DNA from: Paraglaciecola sp. T6c
Lineage (GTDB): Bacteria; Pseudomonadota; Gammaproteobacteria; Enterobacterales; Alteromonadaceae
Length of the DNA stretch: 64,000 nucleotides
Direction: 5' to 3'
Assembly: GCF_000014225.1 (NCBI RefSeq)
Contig: NC_008228.1
Coordinates: 1,054,001-1,118,000 of the forward strand
This document shows positions 17,940 through 25,842 of the stretch, piece by piece (positions within the stretch are counted from its first letter, which is position 1; each line of letters begins with the position of its first letter). The position numbers and the translations under genes are program-made. A model generated the notes under the pieces. It saw only the letters and a list, made by a program, of their open reading frames with translations. It had not been told where the DNA came from and did not search any database.

Positions 17940-19496
17940 ATGCGCAACAGTGAAGTCGACAGGAATGTCACTAAGTTCGCGATCATCGCTGCTTTTGGCG
18001 GCTTTGTATTCGGTTTAGATGCTGCCAATATTTCGGGTGCGCTGCGTTTTGTAAACTCGCAATTCGAACTCAGCAGCATGCAAACGGGCACCGTGGTTGG
18101 GGTGGCTATTTTAGGCGTTATTTTAGCGCTTTTGTTCACCGGGTCTTTTTGCGACAAATTTGGTCGTCGTAAGGTCTTGCTTGCCATTGCTCTTACGTAT
18201 TCTTTGTCTACTTTGCTCTCTGCATTTGCCACGAGTTACACCATGCTGGTGGTGGGGCGCTTCATTGGCGGAGTGGCGTTTGCCTCGATTACCGTGTCGG
18301 CCATGTATATTGGTGAAATTGCACCAGCGGACAAACGGGGCAAGTTTGTCTCTATCAACCAGCTATTAATCACACTAGGTAGCTTGATGGCCTTCTTGGC
18401 TAACTATTGCCTTGTTTTATCTATGGACTCTATCGCGTGGATAGACAACGAAAACGTATGGCGCTTGATGCTCGGTTTTGAGCTAGTACCAAACATCATC
18501 TGGTTTCTGCTGCTATTAACTGTGCCTCGCTCGCCTCGGTGGTTGGTCGCTAAAGGTCACTTGGAAGAAGCGCGCGAAGCGTTTGCAAAAATAGCCCCTA
18601 AAGAGCAAATAGAAAGCTTAATTGTTGCCGTGCAAGATAGCCTGAACAAAGAGTCGAAAAACACACCGATTACTCAGTTGAAAACACTTTTCAGTAAGCG
18701 CTTTACACTCGTACTATGTGTGGCGTTTGGGTATGCCATTGTGCAAGGGGCAAGTGGTATGAACGCTGTGTTGTTCTATGCGCCTACGGTATTCGAGCAA
18801 ATTGGTATGTCGGTAGAAGACACCTTTATGCAAACCGTTATTCTCGGTTTGGTAGCGGTTATTTTTACCTTAGTCGCCATTCGTTTTGTAGAAAAATGGG
18901 GGCGCCGGAATTTGACCCTCATCGGGTTGCTATTCATCAGTATTGCTCATACCTCTATCTGGTACGGATTTAAGTCCGCCCATTATGAGTTGAGCCAAGA
19001 GGCAATCGTAAAAATTCAGCAAAGCGACATTGACGTGACACTACTGCAACCGCTAGTAGGTAAAACCTACGCCACGGACGTTGATCTTAAGCGAGAGTTA
19101 ACCGGCATTTATAGTAAAAAGGACTTACCCTTGGTCAGTGGTGCGATTATTAACTCGACCATTAGCATCAATGCATTCTTTGTTCTGTTTGGACTTTTTG
19201 CATTCTTAGCGGCATTTAATATGTCGATAGGGCCTGTTATGTGGGTGATATTTTCTGAAATCTTCCCGAACAACGTGCGCAGCGTGGCCTTACCTGTTGC
19301 AGCGTTCGTGCAGAGTATTTCAAGCTACGTAATACAGCAGTTTTTTCCTTGGCAGCTTGAGAATTTAGGTGCGGCGAATACCTTCTTAAACTACGGCATT
19401 ATCGCGTTTATTGGCATGTTGGTTATGGCAAAAATACTGCCGGAAACTAAGGGCAAAAGCATTGAAGACATCGAACGTGATTTAGTAAAGGTGTGA
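17940..19496 (+). CDS. Sugar porter (MFS, sugar/H+ symporter family)
   Basis: Inner-membrane transporter with twelve predicted segments. Family signatures are present: DKFGRR in loop 2-3, PRSPRWLVAKG after segment 6, and PETKGKSIEDIE near the C-terminus. An unusually long polar loop lies about residues 360-395 (IQQSDIDVTLLQPLVGK). The ATG at 17940 is preferred over an in-frame TTG at 17928. It is the last gene of the catabolic operon and probably imports the monosaccharide (anhydrogalactose or galactose) or a short oligosaccharide released in the periplasm. Confidence 0.9.
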   Translation: MRNSEVDRNVTKFAIIAAFGGFVFGLDAANISGALRFVNSQFELSSMQTGTVVGVAILGVILALLFTGSFCDKFGRRKVLLAIALTYSLSTLLSAFATSYTMLVVGRFIGGVAFASITVSAMYIGEIAPADKRGKFVSINQLLITLGSLMAFLANYCLVLSMDSIAWIDNENVWRLMLGFELVPNIIWFLLLLTVPRSPRWLVAKGHLEEAREAFAKIAPKEQIESLIVAVQDSLNKESKNTPITQLKTLFSKRFTLVLCVAFGYAIVQGASGMNAVLFYAPTVFEQIGMSVEDTFMQTVILGLVAVIFTLVAIRFVEKWGRRNLTLIGLLFISIAHTSIWYGFKSAHYELSQEAIVKIQQSDIDVTLLQPLVGKTYATDVDLKRELTGIYSKKDLPLVSGAIINSTISINAFFVLFGLFAFLAAFNMSIGPVMWVIFSEIFPNNVRSVALPVAAFVQSISSYVIQQFFPWQLENLGAANTFLNYGIIAFIGMLVMAKILPETKGKSIEDIERDLVKV

Positions 19497-19627
19497 GTGT
19501 GATGACAAATGAACAGTCTCAGTCCATAGGAGCGTATGGTTAACAATTGACTTCGCAATAATTTACCCAGGCTGATGGGTAATGTGCTTTGTATCATGAT
19601 GTAAGCGTGATACATTTATGGCATCAC

Positions 19628-19644
19628 TTAACATATTATGTTTA
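19628..19644. promoter_or_regulatory. Variant operator upstream of the second GntR gene
   Basis: An imperfect copy of the locus palindrome: TTAACAT and ATGTTTA around an ATT spacer, with one mismatch between halves. It ends 10 bp before the start at 19655, the same distance as the site of the first regulator. Confidence 0.55.
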
Positions 19645-19654
19645 GACAATTATC

Positions 19655-20395
19655 ATGAGCGAACTCGTATATTACGATCTTAAGCGCACGGCGACCATGA
19701 CACCGAGTATGCCGGTTCAAGTGGCACGTGAATTAGGCAGACGCATTGTTGCTGGCACTTATGAGCCAGGCACACTTATCGATGAAGAAAACACCTTAGC
19801 GAATCGTTACCAGGTCAGCCGAGTGGTTATTCGCGATGCAGTTAAAATATTAGTCGGCAAGGGCTTACTCGATGTACGCCGAGGGATTGGTACCCGCGTT
19901 CGCGCTCGGGATCAATGGTCCATGCTGGATGATGATGTGCTTGCATGGCACTTATCTGCACCACCTAACCCTTCTTTCTTAAAGCAGTTGATGGAAATCC
20001 GCTTAGCGTTTGAGCCTAAAGCCTCTCGCTGGGCAGCTGAGCGTGCAACAGATGAAGACATAGCTGAAATCGAAGCCGCTTGTGTCGCTATGGAGCAAGA
20101 AGAAGGCACGGTGGAGAACTTCATTATCGCTGATGCTGAGTTTCACCGCGCGGTTTTGAGAGCCGCCCACAATGAGTTTTTAAAAGCGATGGAGGGCGTC
20201 ATTTACTCTGCTTTGTTAGTTAGTATTCGCTTAACCAACAAAGATCCAAGAGCAAATAAAACCTCAGTGCCATTTCACCGTGAAGTGTGTAACGCCATTG
20301 CCAGCCGCAATGCGAACTTGGCAGAAGAGCTAACCGCAAACCTGCTTAAAGATGCAGATCACCGTTTGCTTGATAAAGTCGCTAAGTACAAATAG
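19655..20395 (+). CDS. GntR-family regulator, FadR/FCD subfamily (paralogue)
   Basis: 246-residue repressor with an N-terminal winged helix ([19 protein letters not shown] region) and a C-terminal FCD domain with FHRAVLRAAHNEF. It is strongly similar across its full length to the regulator at 10775-11536, so the two arose by duplication. The recognition helices are almost identical, so they probably bind the same operator. The acidic linker before the FCD metal site differs (EEGTVENF here, a longer YQQADELSV there), so the ligands may differ. It follows the sugar porter by 158 bp and has its own upstream operator variant. Confidence 0.9.
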   Translation: MSELVYYDLKRTATMTPSMPVQVARELGRRIVAGTYEPGTLIDEENTLANRYQVSRVVIRDAVKILVGKGLLDVRRGIGTRVRARDQWSMLDDDVLAWHLSAPPNPSFLKQLMEIRLAFEPKASRWAAERATDEDIAEIEAACVAMEQEEGTVENFIIADAEFHRAVLRAAHNEFLKAMEGVIYSALLVSIRLTNKDPRANKTSVPFHREVCNAIASRNANLAEELTANLLKDADHRLLDKVAKYK

Positions 20396-20437
20396 CCCGT
20401 AGCTAACATGACTCAGTAAGTAAGCGACAAATAATGA

Positions 20438-20462
20438 AACATCAGCTTAGGCTGGTGTTTTT
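20438..20462 (+). terminator. Rho-independent terminator after the second GntR gene
   Basis: Nine-base-pair stem (AACATCAGC, GCTGGTGTT, one wobble), TTAG loop and a T run. It marks the right end of the catabolic gene block and the left edge of the accessory block. Confidence 0.85.
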
Positions 20463-20668
20463 GTTCATAAGAGGTTTATCGGCTGATTTTTACCCCAAAG
20501 ATACACCACTATTTGATGCACCGAATCGGTCGTTACGGGGCAGCCTCTAAAGGCTTAAAAGAGCAAATAACAGCCGTTCTAGCTTGATGATTTTAAGCTT
20601 GGCATATGGGGATTTGAGGAGCACTTTTCCAGCGATTAAAATTCTCACCATGATGCACTTGTTAGCAA

Positions 20669-21148
20669 TTAATTTGATTCAAATAGCCTCGACAGTGTTT
20701 TTAAAGCGTCATTCTCTTCTCTTTCCACAATTAGATTGTGGCCAGAAATACCTGCAAATGAATAGAACCTTTTTGCAACTGCATCTTTGGGCGGAGTATC
20801 TGATGTAGTGGTATATTCAAAATAGCTGACCTGATTTGGTTGAAGTGAAACATCAAATTCCATCAAGTTGTGGGTCAGGAATGCATCAGGCTTTAAAACC
20901 ACTTTATAATTGCCTGGTTCAAGGTTGAGTCGAATAAACCCTTTACCGCTTAAACACCCACGCTCAATATCATTTAAAAGCACCTTTAAACATACCGTTA
21001 CACCGTCATTACTATATGGCTTGTACAAATAAACCAGCGAAGCATTGTTTGCTATATATGTATGTTTAATGAATTTAGAACCTTTCGCAATTGGCCCGGC
21101 ACATGCGGCTAAAATCAAACTTAAAACGATTACTAAAACGCTATTCAT
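20669..21148 (-). CDS. DUF2846-type lipoprotein
   Basis: A 159-residue predicted lipoprotein with lipid-attachment Cys16 (LILAAC). The mature part has the beta-rich pattern of DUF2846 proteins, for example ASLVYLYKPY near the start and an LEPGNYKV segment in the middle. Function unknown. The stop codon lies inside GCTAACAAGTGC, and upstream of the gene the minus strand reads GGCGTTAGAAATTAAAGG. Both edges resemble attC simple sites, so this may be a mobile gene cassette. It is on the opposite strand to the polysaccharide locus. Confidence 0.75.
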   Translation of the reverse strand: MNSVLVIVLSLILAACAGPIAKGSKFIKHTYIANNASLVYLYKPYSNDGVTVCLKVLLNDIERGCLSGKGFIRLNLEPGNYKVVLKPDAFLTHNLMEFDVSLQPNQVSYFEYTTTSDTPPKDAVAKRFYSFAGISGHNLIVEREENDALKTLSRLFESN

Positions 21149-21301
21149 ACTCGATGTTTACCTTTAATTTCTAACGCCTATTACCGAGCATGTCGTATAT
21201 GTAACTTCTCGATTTGATTGTTGCTTTCGTCATTTTAAATTCCTAGCTTCTGATTTTATTCAGTATTTTTTACTATCGTGCGAGTAAAACCACTCTGAGT
21301 T

Positions 21302-21361
21302 GCAAAAGCAAAAGCAAAAGCAAAAGCAAAAGCAAAAGCAAAAGCAAAAGCAAAAGCAAAA
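21302..21361. repeat. (GCAAAA)10 hexanucleotide tandem repeat
   Basis: Ten perfect consecutive copies of GCAAAA with no interruptions, in a non-coding stretch between the DUF2846 gene and the IS relic. A perfect array suggests recent slippage and possible length variation between strains. No gene start depends on it as far as I can see. Confidence 0.98.
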
Positions 21362-21468
21362 GGAGACCTCAGTTTAACGAAACGTTCTGCTTCCTATTAA
21401 AACCTATGTGAAAATATTTTCCATAGTTAAATTAATAACTTGGCGTATTTTTGAAAAGCCAAACGAGG

Positions 21469-21945
21469 CTAGGGACTGTGATAACCTGCATCGGTAATAA
21501 TCAATGGGCAACACCCAGATGGCAGGATACTCGCTAACTGACGTAATAGGGTGTTGTGACTGATAGGAGAGTTGTATTCAGCAAAGGAGAATACGCACTC
21601 ATAAAGCGCAATAGAGCGATCTTGAACACTGACCGAAGAGCGTAACTCTAAATGCCTAAGTTGGTCCCGCACTCCAGACCAATCTACAAAGACAACAGGG
21701 ATGGGGTTGGCACCGCAAAGCACACGAGCGTGCCAACGTTAGATATCGAGCCGTTCGTTATGTAGGTTGCTATTATCAAGCAGTCTGTGGATGCGTTTTT
21801 TATTGTGATTTAGGGCCACTGAGCCTGAAATATTTCGTCCCAATTCGGTCAACGATAGTTGTTGACCATCTAGCAGAAATAGGGGGGCAAACATCAAACA
21901 GGAAAGGTGTTTGGTATGTAGATTAGGGCAATGCTTTTTGAGCAA
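21469..21945 (-). pseudogene. IS10-like transposase, N-terminal part, disrupted
   Basis: The translated fragment aligns from memory with IS10 transposase: LTLTELGRN-like, HNKKRIHRLLDN, LHNERL, RWHA, PVVFVDWS (first catalytic Asp) and ASILPS. An in-frame TAA at 21739-21741 replaces the residue before RWHA, and the protein ends soon after ITDAGYHSP. The second half with the other DDE residues is absent. It is not functional. Confidence 0.85.
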
Positions 21946-21975
21946 ATCGTGTAAAATATAAATATCACCATGTAC

Positions 21976-22020
21976 GTCTATATTATTGTTTCTGCTAAAA
22001 ATTATGAGGGGATTCGTTAG
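21976..22020. repeat. 45-bp direct repeat, copy 1 (IS10-like end)
   Basis: Identical over 45 bp to 24753-24797, in the same orientation. It starts GTCTATATTATTG and ends GGGGATTCGTTAG. This copy adjoins the transposase relic. Confidence 0.95.
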
Positions 22021-22059
22021 GATGAGGCGTTATGTGTTTATCAATCTGGGAGTTCTATT

Positions 22060-22413
22060 TTGTTAATTGGTAAAGTTGCTGAAATTACAGGCGCTACTCG
22101 TAAAGCAATTCGTTATTATGAATCCATAGAATTAATACCCTCTCCAATAAGAAGTGGGACTTATCGTACTTATAGCGAACATGATGTAATGGTCATAAGC
22201 ATGATTCGAAGAGCTCAATTCCTAGGGTTTAGTCTCAATGAATTGAAAGAGATTGTATCTAAAAAAATCACTGAAAAAAAACTTCCTATTCCACTTGTTT
22301 CTGCTCATATAGATGGAAAAGTAATCGAGTTAGAAAAAGAATCCGAAGCCTTACAATCTAAGATTAGAGAATTAAAAAAATTTAAAATCGATTTAATGAC
22401 AAAGTTTTCTTGA
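22060..22413 (+). CDS. MerR-family transcriptional regulator
   Basis: A 117-residue regulator with the MerR helix-turn-helix at residues 1-70 (IGKVAEITGATRKAIRYYE and YRTYSEHDV) and a short C-terminal coiled coil. No cysteine or other metal-site pattern is visible at the C-terminus, so the inducer is not evident. It uses a TTG start; no better ATG lies in frame. It is separated from the downstream SDR gene by a terminator-like hairpin. AT-rich codon use differs from the polysaccharide locus, which supports acquisition by transfer. Confidence 0.85.
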   Translation: MLIGKVAEITGATRKAIRYYESIELIPSPIRSGTYRTYSEHDVMVISMIRRAQFLGFSLNELKEIVSKKITEKKLPIPLVSAHIDGKVIELEKESEALQSKIRELKKFKIDLMTKFS

Positions 22414-22433
22414 CCTTGCCCTTAGGGGCAAGG
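22414..22433 (+). terminator. Hairpin between the MerR and SDR genes
   Basis: Perfect 8-bp stem CCTTGCCC and GGGCAAGG with TTAG loop immediately after the MerR stop, followed by GTTATATTTTATTT. It is a likely terminator, so the SDR gene probably has its own promoter or depends on read-through. Confidence 0.75.
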
Positions 22434-22473
22434 GTTATATTTTATTTCTAAATTTATTACAGAGATAATTATA

Positions 22474-23295
22474 ATGAAAAACTTAACGTTCAAGAACAAA
22501 ACGGTACTAATCACTGGAGCATCTTCTGGTATTGGTAAAGAGTTCGCCCATCAACTTGCCAGCCAGAATGCAAACTTAATCATTACAGCCAGAACAAACA
22601 GTGTTCTTGTTGAGGTAGCGAAAGAATTACAGTCTAAAAATTCGAGTATTTGGGTAAAAACAATAGATGTTGATCTTAGTGAACCTGGTGGTGCCCAATT
22701 GCTATTTTCAAAAATTGACGACATGGATTTACCAGTAAATTTTTTAATAAATAATGCCGGCTTTGGAAAGTTTTGTGAATTTTCAGACGAAACCTTTTCA
22801 AACTATCATAAAATGATGATGCTCAATATGCATGCCCTTGTCGAGCTTACTCACTTATTTCTCCCGCATATGAAAAAGCAAAACAGTGGTGGTATTATTA
22901 ATGTTGGCTCTACAGGATCTTTTCAACCATTACCTTACCAAGCAGTCTATGGCGCCTGTAAGGCTTTCGTATTGAACTTTTCAGAAGCTTTATCAGGTGA
23001 ATTGTTAGATACAAACATTCGAGTTATGGCCTTATGCCCTGGTGTAACCGAATCTAACTTTATGAAAAGAGCAAATGCAGATACATCAAAAATGAAGTTT
23101 TCATCAACAGGAAAAGTTGTAAACAATGCATTAAGTGCATATGGGAAAAACCGTGTATACGTAGTATCTGGATGCGTTAATTATTTAACATCATTAGTAC
23201 CTCGTTTTGTTTCACGGAAAACAGCAGTAATAACTGTTGCCAACATGTTCAAAAATAGTGTCTTAAATAATATCGCCCAGCGAAAAAACGCATAA
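22474..23295 (+). CDS. Short-chain dehydrogenase/reductase
   Basis: A 273-residue classical SDR. The cofactor motif TGASSGIG is at residues about 14-21, NNAG is near 91-94, and the catalytic Ser and Tyr-x-x-x-Lys lie in VGSTGSF and YGACKAF. The C-terminal part resembles DltE/YqjQ-type reductases. Substrate unknown. It lies downstream of the MerR gene and may be its target. The stop codon falls in GCATAACAAGAG, a weakly attC-like context. Confidence 0.87.
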   Translation: MKNLTFKNKTVLITGASSGIGKEFAHQLASQNANLIITARTNSVLVEVAKELQSKNSSIWVKTIDVDLSEPGGAQLLFSKIDDMDLPVNFLINNAGFGKFCEFSDETFSNYHKMMMLNMHALVELTHLFLPHMKKQNSGGIINVGSTGSFQPLPYQAVYGACKAFVLNFSEALSGELLDTNIRVMALCPGVTESNFMKRANADTSKMKFSSTGKVVNNALSAYGKNRVYVVSGCVNYLTSLVPRFVSRKTAVITVANMFKNSVLNNIAQRKNA

Positions 23296-23388
23296 CAAGA
23301 GACTATGGCGTTAATAGCTAATTTATATTCTTCAGTATAAACAGTATAAAGACACCGACAGTATAAAGAGGCTGTATATAGAAGGCTG

Positions 23389-23403
23389 TATATAGACACC
23401 CAT
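23389..23403. repeat. Inverted copy of the REP-like 15-mer upstream of the transposase
   Basis: TATATAGACACCCAT is the exact reverse complement of ATGGGTGTCTATATA, which occurs three times downstream of the transposase gene (24653-24740). Related GTATAAAGA and CTGTATATAGA words lie just before it (23335-23388). Confidence 0.8.
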
Positions 23404-23474
23404 AATAAAAATGGTAAATTTTCAGGGCTTAACTAGACTTGGTTGGTGTCTCATTTTTGTCAGGTCGATGGATT

Positions 23475-24458
23475 ATGCCTCAACCTCGAAAAAGCCAAAT
23501 CAGTTTAATCGATACCCCTTATTACCATTGCGTTTCCCGGTGTGTACGCCAGTCATTCTTGTGCGGAGTCGATACGCATTCTGGTCAGAGTTACGAGCAT
23601 CGCCGAGGCTGGGTTGAAGCGCGCTTGTTGTTTTTATCTACGGTATTCGCCATAGACATCTGTGCCTATGCGGTCATGAATAATCACACGCATGTGGTGC
23701 TATGTGTGGATAAAACAATGGCTGATAATTGGGATAGCCATGAAGTGTTGAGGCGTTATCACAAGCTGCACAGAGGCACTTTGCTGACTCAGAAATTCAT
23801 GAATGGCGATGCACTGAGCCAAAGCGAGCTAATCACCTTTGAAGAGACCGTTGAAACCTATCGGCAACGTTTGTACGACATAAGCTGGTTTATGCGTGAC
23901 TTAAATGAGTATATTGCTCGTGAAGCCAATAAAGAGGATGGCTGCACCGGTCGTTTCTGGGAGGGGCGATTTAAATCACAAGCCCTGTTAGATGAAAGTG
24001 CGGTGCTAGCGTGTATGGCCTATGTGGACTTAAACCCCATTCGTGCAAAAATAGCAAAAACACCTGAAACGTCAAGGCACACCAGTATCAAAAAGCGCAT
24101 TCATGCCGCTAAGAATCAACAATCACAACAGTGCATTTTAATGCCCTTCGTAGGAAATCCTCGTGAAGAAATGCCTCAAGGTATCGCATATTCACTCAAA
24201 GACTATTGTGAATTGGTAGACACGACAGGCCGATTCATTCGAGATGATAAGGCCGGTCATATCGATAATATCCACAGTCCTATTCTACAAAGATTAGGCT
24301 TAGATGCTGCTCAGTGGTTAACGTTAACAACGGAGTTCGAAAAACACTTCTGCTACGCAGCAGGTGCGGAGCAAATGATGAATGCATTTAAACGCCATAC
24401 CCACCATCAACGGCTGCGAGGAATGACCAAAGCAAAAGAGTTATTAAGGCGCGGCTAA
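23475..24458 (+). CDS. REP-associated tyrosine transposase (Y1/HUH, RayT-like)
   Basis: A 327-residue single-strand transposase. PYYHCVSRCV near the N-terminus, the HUH pair in NNHTHVVLCV, and the RFWEGRFKSQALLDE and YVDLNPIRA segments are family hallmarks. The ATG at 23475 is chosen because homologues begin close to QPRKSQISL; the longer reading from 23439 has no better ribosome site. The gene sits between inverted copies of ATGGGTGTCTATATA, which I infer are the REP-like elements it recognises. It is intact and could act on such repeats elsewhere in the genome. Confidence 0.88.
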   Translation: MPQPRKSQISLIDTPYYHCVSRCVRQSFLCGVDTHSGQSYEHRRGWVEARLLFLSTVFAIDICAYAVMNNHTHVVLCVDKTMADNWDSHEVLRRYHKLHRGTLLTQKFMNGDALSQSELITFEETVETYRQRLYDISWFMRDLNEYIAREANKEDGCTGRFWEGRFKSQALLDESAVLACMAYVDLNPIRAKIAKTPETSRHTSIKKRIHAAKNQQSQQCILMPFVGNPREEMPQGIAYSLKDYCELVDTTGRFIRDDKAGHIDNIHSPILQRLGLDAAQWLTLTTEFEKHFCYAAGAEQMMNAFKRHTHHQRLRGMTKAKELLRRG

Positions 24459-24638
24459 ATCATTCGAACAGTACATATCATGCATATCTTGTAGCCTAAT
24501 CCCTTGCGTAAAAATTGACCTTGCGGGCCGCTTACTTACTCAGCACTCAATATTCCAGGAAAATTCTCAATCACTAAACCCAAAAGTACTTTGACGCTCA
24601 TTGAGGGGATTTTTTCGTTCTAAGCAGGGGCGTTTTTT
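24459..24638 (+). other. Non-coding spacer downstream of the transposase
   Basis: No gene seen. Together with the repeat block up to 24797 this makes a 340-bp stretch without coding sequence; the repeats are listed separately. Confidence 0.4.
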
Positions 24639-24740
24639 GCACGACTCTAAAGATGGGTGTCTATATAATTCGGTGGCACGACTCTAAAGATGGGTGTCTA
24701 TATAATTCCCCTTGAATTACCATGGGTGTCTATATAATTC
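24639..24740. repeat. REP-like tandem repeats with the TGGGTGTCTATATAATTC core
   Basis: Three copies of an 18-mer (TGGGTGTCTATATAATTC) start at 24654, 24691 and 24723. The first two belong to a 37-bp tandem unit that begins GCACGACTCTAAAGA (24639-24671 and 24676-24708). The inverted partner lies upstream of the transposase at 23389-23403. Confidence 0.9.
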
Positions 24741-24752
24741 GGTGCCATGCGA

Positions 24753-24797
24753 GTCTATATTATTGTTTCTGCTAAAAATTATGAGGGGATTCGTTAG
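24753..24797. repeat. 45-bp direct repeat, copy 2 (solo IS10-like end)
   Basis: Identical to 21976-22020. It has no transposase beside it, so it is either a solo end left after deletion or a marker of rearrangement between two IS copies. It abuts the attC-like end of the DUF2834 gene. Confidence 0.95.
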
Positions 24798-24806
24798 AAC
24801 GTCGCG

Positions 24807-25130
24807 TTAGGGCACTATTGAATTAAGGTGCTGTTTTTCTTTTAGATACAAATAAAGGGGAAAACCAAATGACACCCCAACACATAGAGTTCCAAGAACT
24901 GCTAACCAGTGGTATTTAACCTTATTTCTTTTACCGTCTACAACGATAAATGTTAATAGCACCAAAGCAGAAACCAAAACGTCAAGCCAAGCAAAAATGC
25001 TAATTGGATTGGCAATGGCCGCATTGAATAAAGCGATAAAGTCTAAACCGTTGGTTACCACCCAGGGGATAAATGCGCCAAAAGGAATGGCAATACCAAG
25101 TACCGTTAACAATAAGTACAATTTAGTCAA
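24807..25130 (-). CDS. DUF2834-type small membrane protein
   Basis: A 107-residue protein with three predicted membrane segments. The pattern LGIAIPFGAFIPWV, then NAAIANPISIFAWLDVLVSA, fits DUF2834. Function unknown. It starts with TTG preceded by AGGGG. The stop codon lies within CCCTAACGCGACG, as is common where a cassette gene runs into its attC site, and an attC-like segment lies upstream at 25159-25255. It probably belongs to a mobile cassette. Confidence 0.75.
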   Translation of the reverse strand: MTKLYLLLTVLGIAIPFGAFIPWVVTNGLDFIALFNAAIANPISIFAWLDVLVSALVLLTFIVVDGKRNKVKYHWLAVLGTLCVGVSFGFPLYLYLKEKQHLNSIVP

Positions 25131-25158
25131 ATGTTACCCCTAATTGAGTCAATACTAA

Positions 25159-25255
25159 GCCCTGACGCCCCTTAAGAACAAATTCTAGTGGGCTAAAATG
25201 TGTAAGGCACGAACAACAGCTAGCTATTGTTTGTCCGTTTGAACGCCTTGTTAGA
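25159..25255 (-). other. attC-like recombination site between two minus-strand genes
   Basis: On the minus strand it opens TCTAACAAGGCGTTCAAACG, closely like the left part of classical attC sites, and ends GGGGCGTCAGGGC, one base off the GTTRRRY core. Length 97 bp is in the attC range. Similar edges occur around the DUF2846 gene (20640-20668 and 21164-21178). The internal pairing was only roughly checked. Confidence 0.4.
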
Positions 25256-25278
25256 AATTAAACTCTCAGTTTTTTCAC

Positions 25279-25842
25279 TTAACCACAATAAATAAAACTA
25301 TAACAGCCTGTAAGCAGTACAATTATTAAAGAAAAACACCACTCTCCACCGTTATACATTATCCCATGGACTAAGCCAAATAATAAAAATAATAACAAAC
25401 CTGCAACATTGATTTGTGCACCAAGCATATCAAAACGAGTGGAAATAATTGCGAATGAGAAGGTATATAAAAGAAGACCTCTAAACATAAGTTCTTCTTC
25501 TACTCCTAGTGCTAATGCTTGATATAATATTTTCTCAATATCATAGTCTGGACCATCGCTAAAAAAAGAAAGGATTAGCTCGAAGAATATAAATAAAATA
25601 GAAGCGAAAAAAGCAGGCTTACAGGATCCAGTTTTTTGCTTTAGAGTAAACTCTGCATCAACAGCTTTAAAATAAAGATTAAAGCGAATCAATAAAACTA
25701 TTGTCGATAGAAAATTTCAATCTATTTCCTCATCCAAAATCCAATTCAAACTAGGAGTTTTTTTATTGATATAAATGATTTCACCACCCGTTAAAAGGAC
25801 AAAAAATAAATCAAATATAGCGCCAAAGAGAGAGCTGCCCAC
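25279..25842 (-). pseudogene. CPBP-family intramembrane protease gene, interrupted
   Basis: The main open segment (25279-25692) carries EEELMFRG (EExxxR motif) and FGLVHG, the catalytic signature of CPBP (Abi) proteases, within hydrophobic segments. In the same frame upstream, coding-like sequence continues from a GTG at 25842 (RYKVGSSLFG at its start, NWILDEEID at its end) and is cut by a TGA at 25717-25719. The C-terminus also ends abruptly after LLTGCYSFIYCG. It may be a recent pseudogene, or the shorter protein from 25692 may still be made. Confidence 0.55.

Larger units (their letters stand above)
21469..22020 (-). mobile_element. IS10-like (IS4 family) insertion sequence relic
   Basis: The right outer end (minus strand from 22020) reads CTAACGAATCCCCTCATAAT, which matches the IS10 terminal repeat through ATCCCCTCATAATTT. 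Inward lies a broken transposase. The left end of the element is missing; the coding part stops at about 21469. The same end sequence occurs as a solo copy at 24753-24797. Confidence 0.8.

Noticed and set aside
20584-20808. 74-codon plus-strand frame
   Set aside because: Overlaps the end of the DUF2846 lipoprotein gene on the other strand and has no family match.
21302-21361. CRISPR-like array
   Set aside because: The units are contiguous hexamers with no spacers, and no cas genes are present.
23296-23320. Possible attC site after the SDR gene (GCATAACAAG to GGCGTTAATAG)
   Set aside because: Too short for an attC site and core bases deviate; mentioned only as context.
24639-24740. CRISPR-like array of repeated 18-mers
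   Set aside because: Only three copies with unequal spacing, no spacer pattern and a REP-type transposase beside them.
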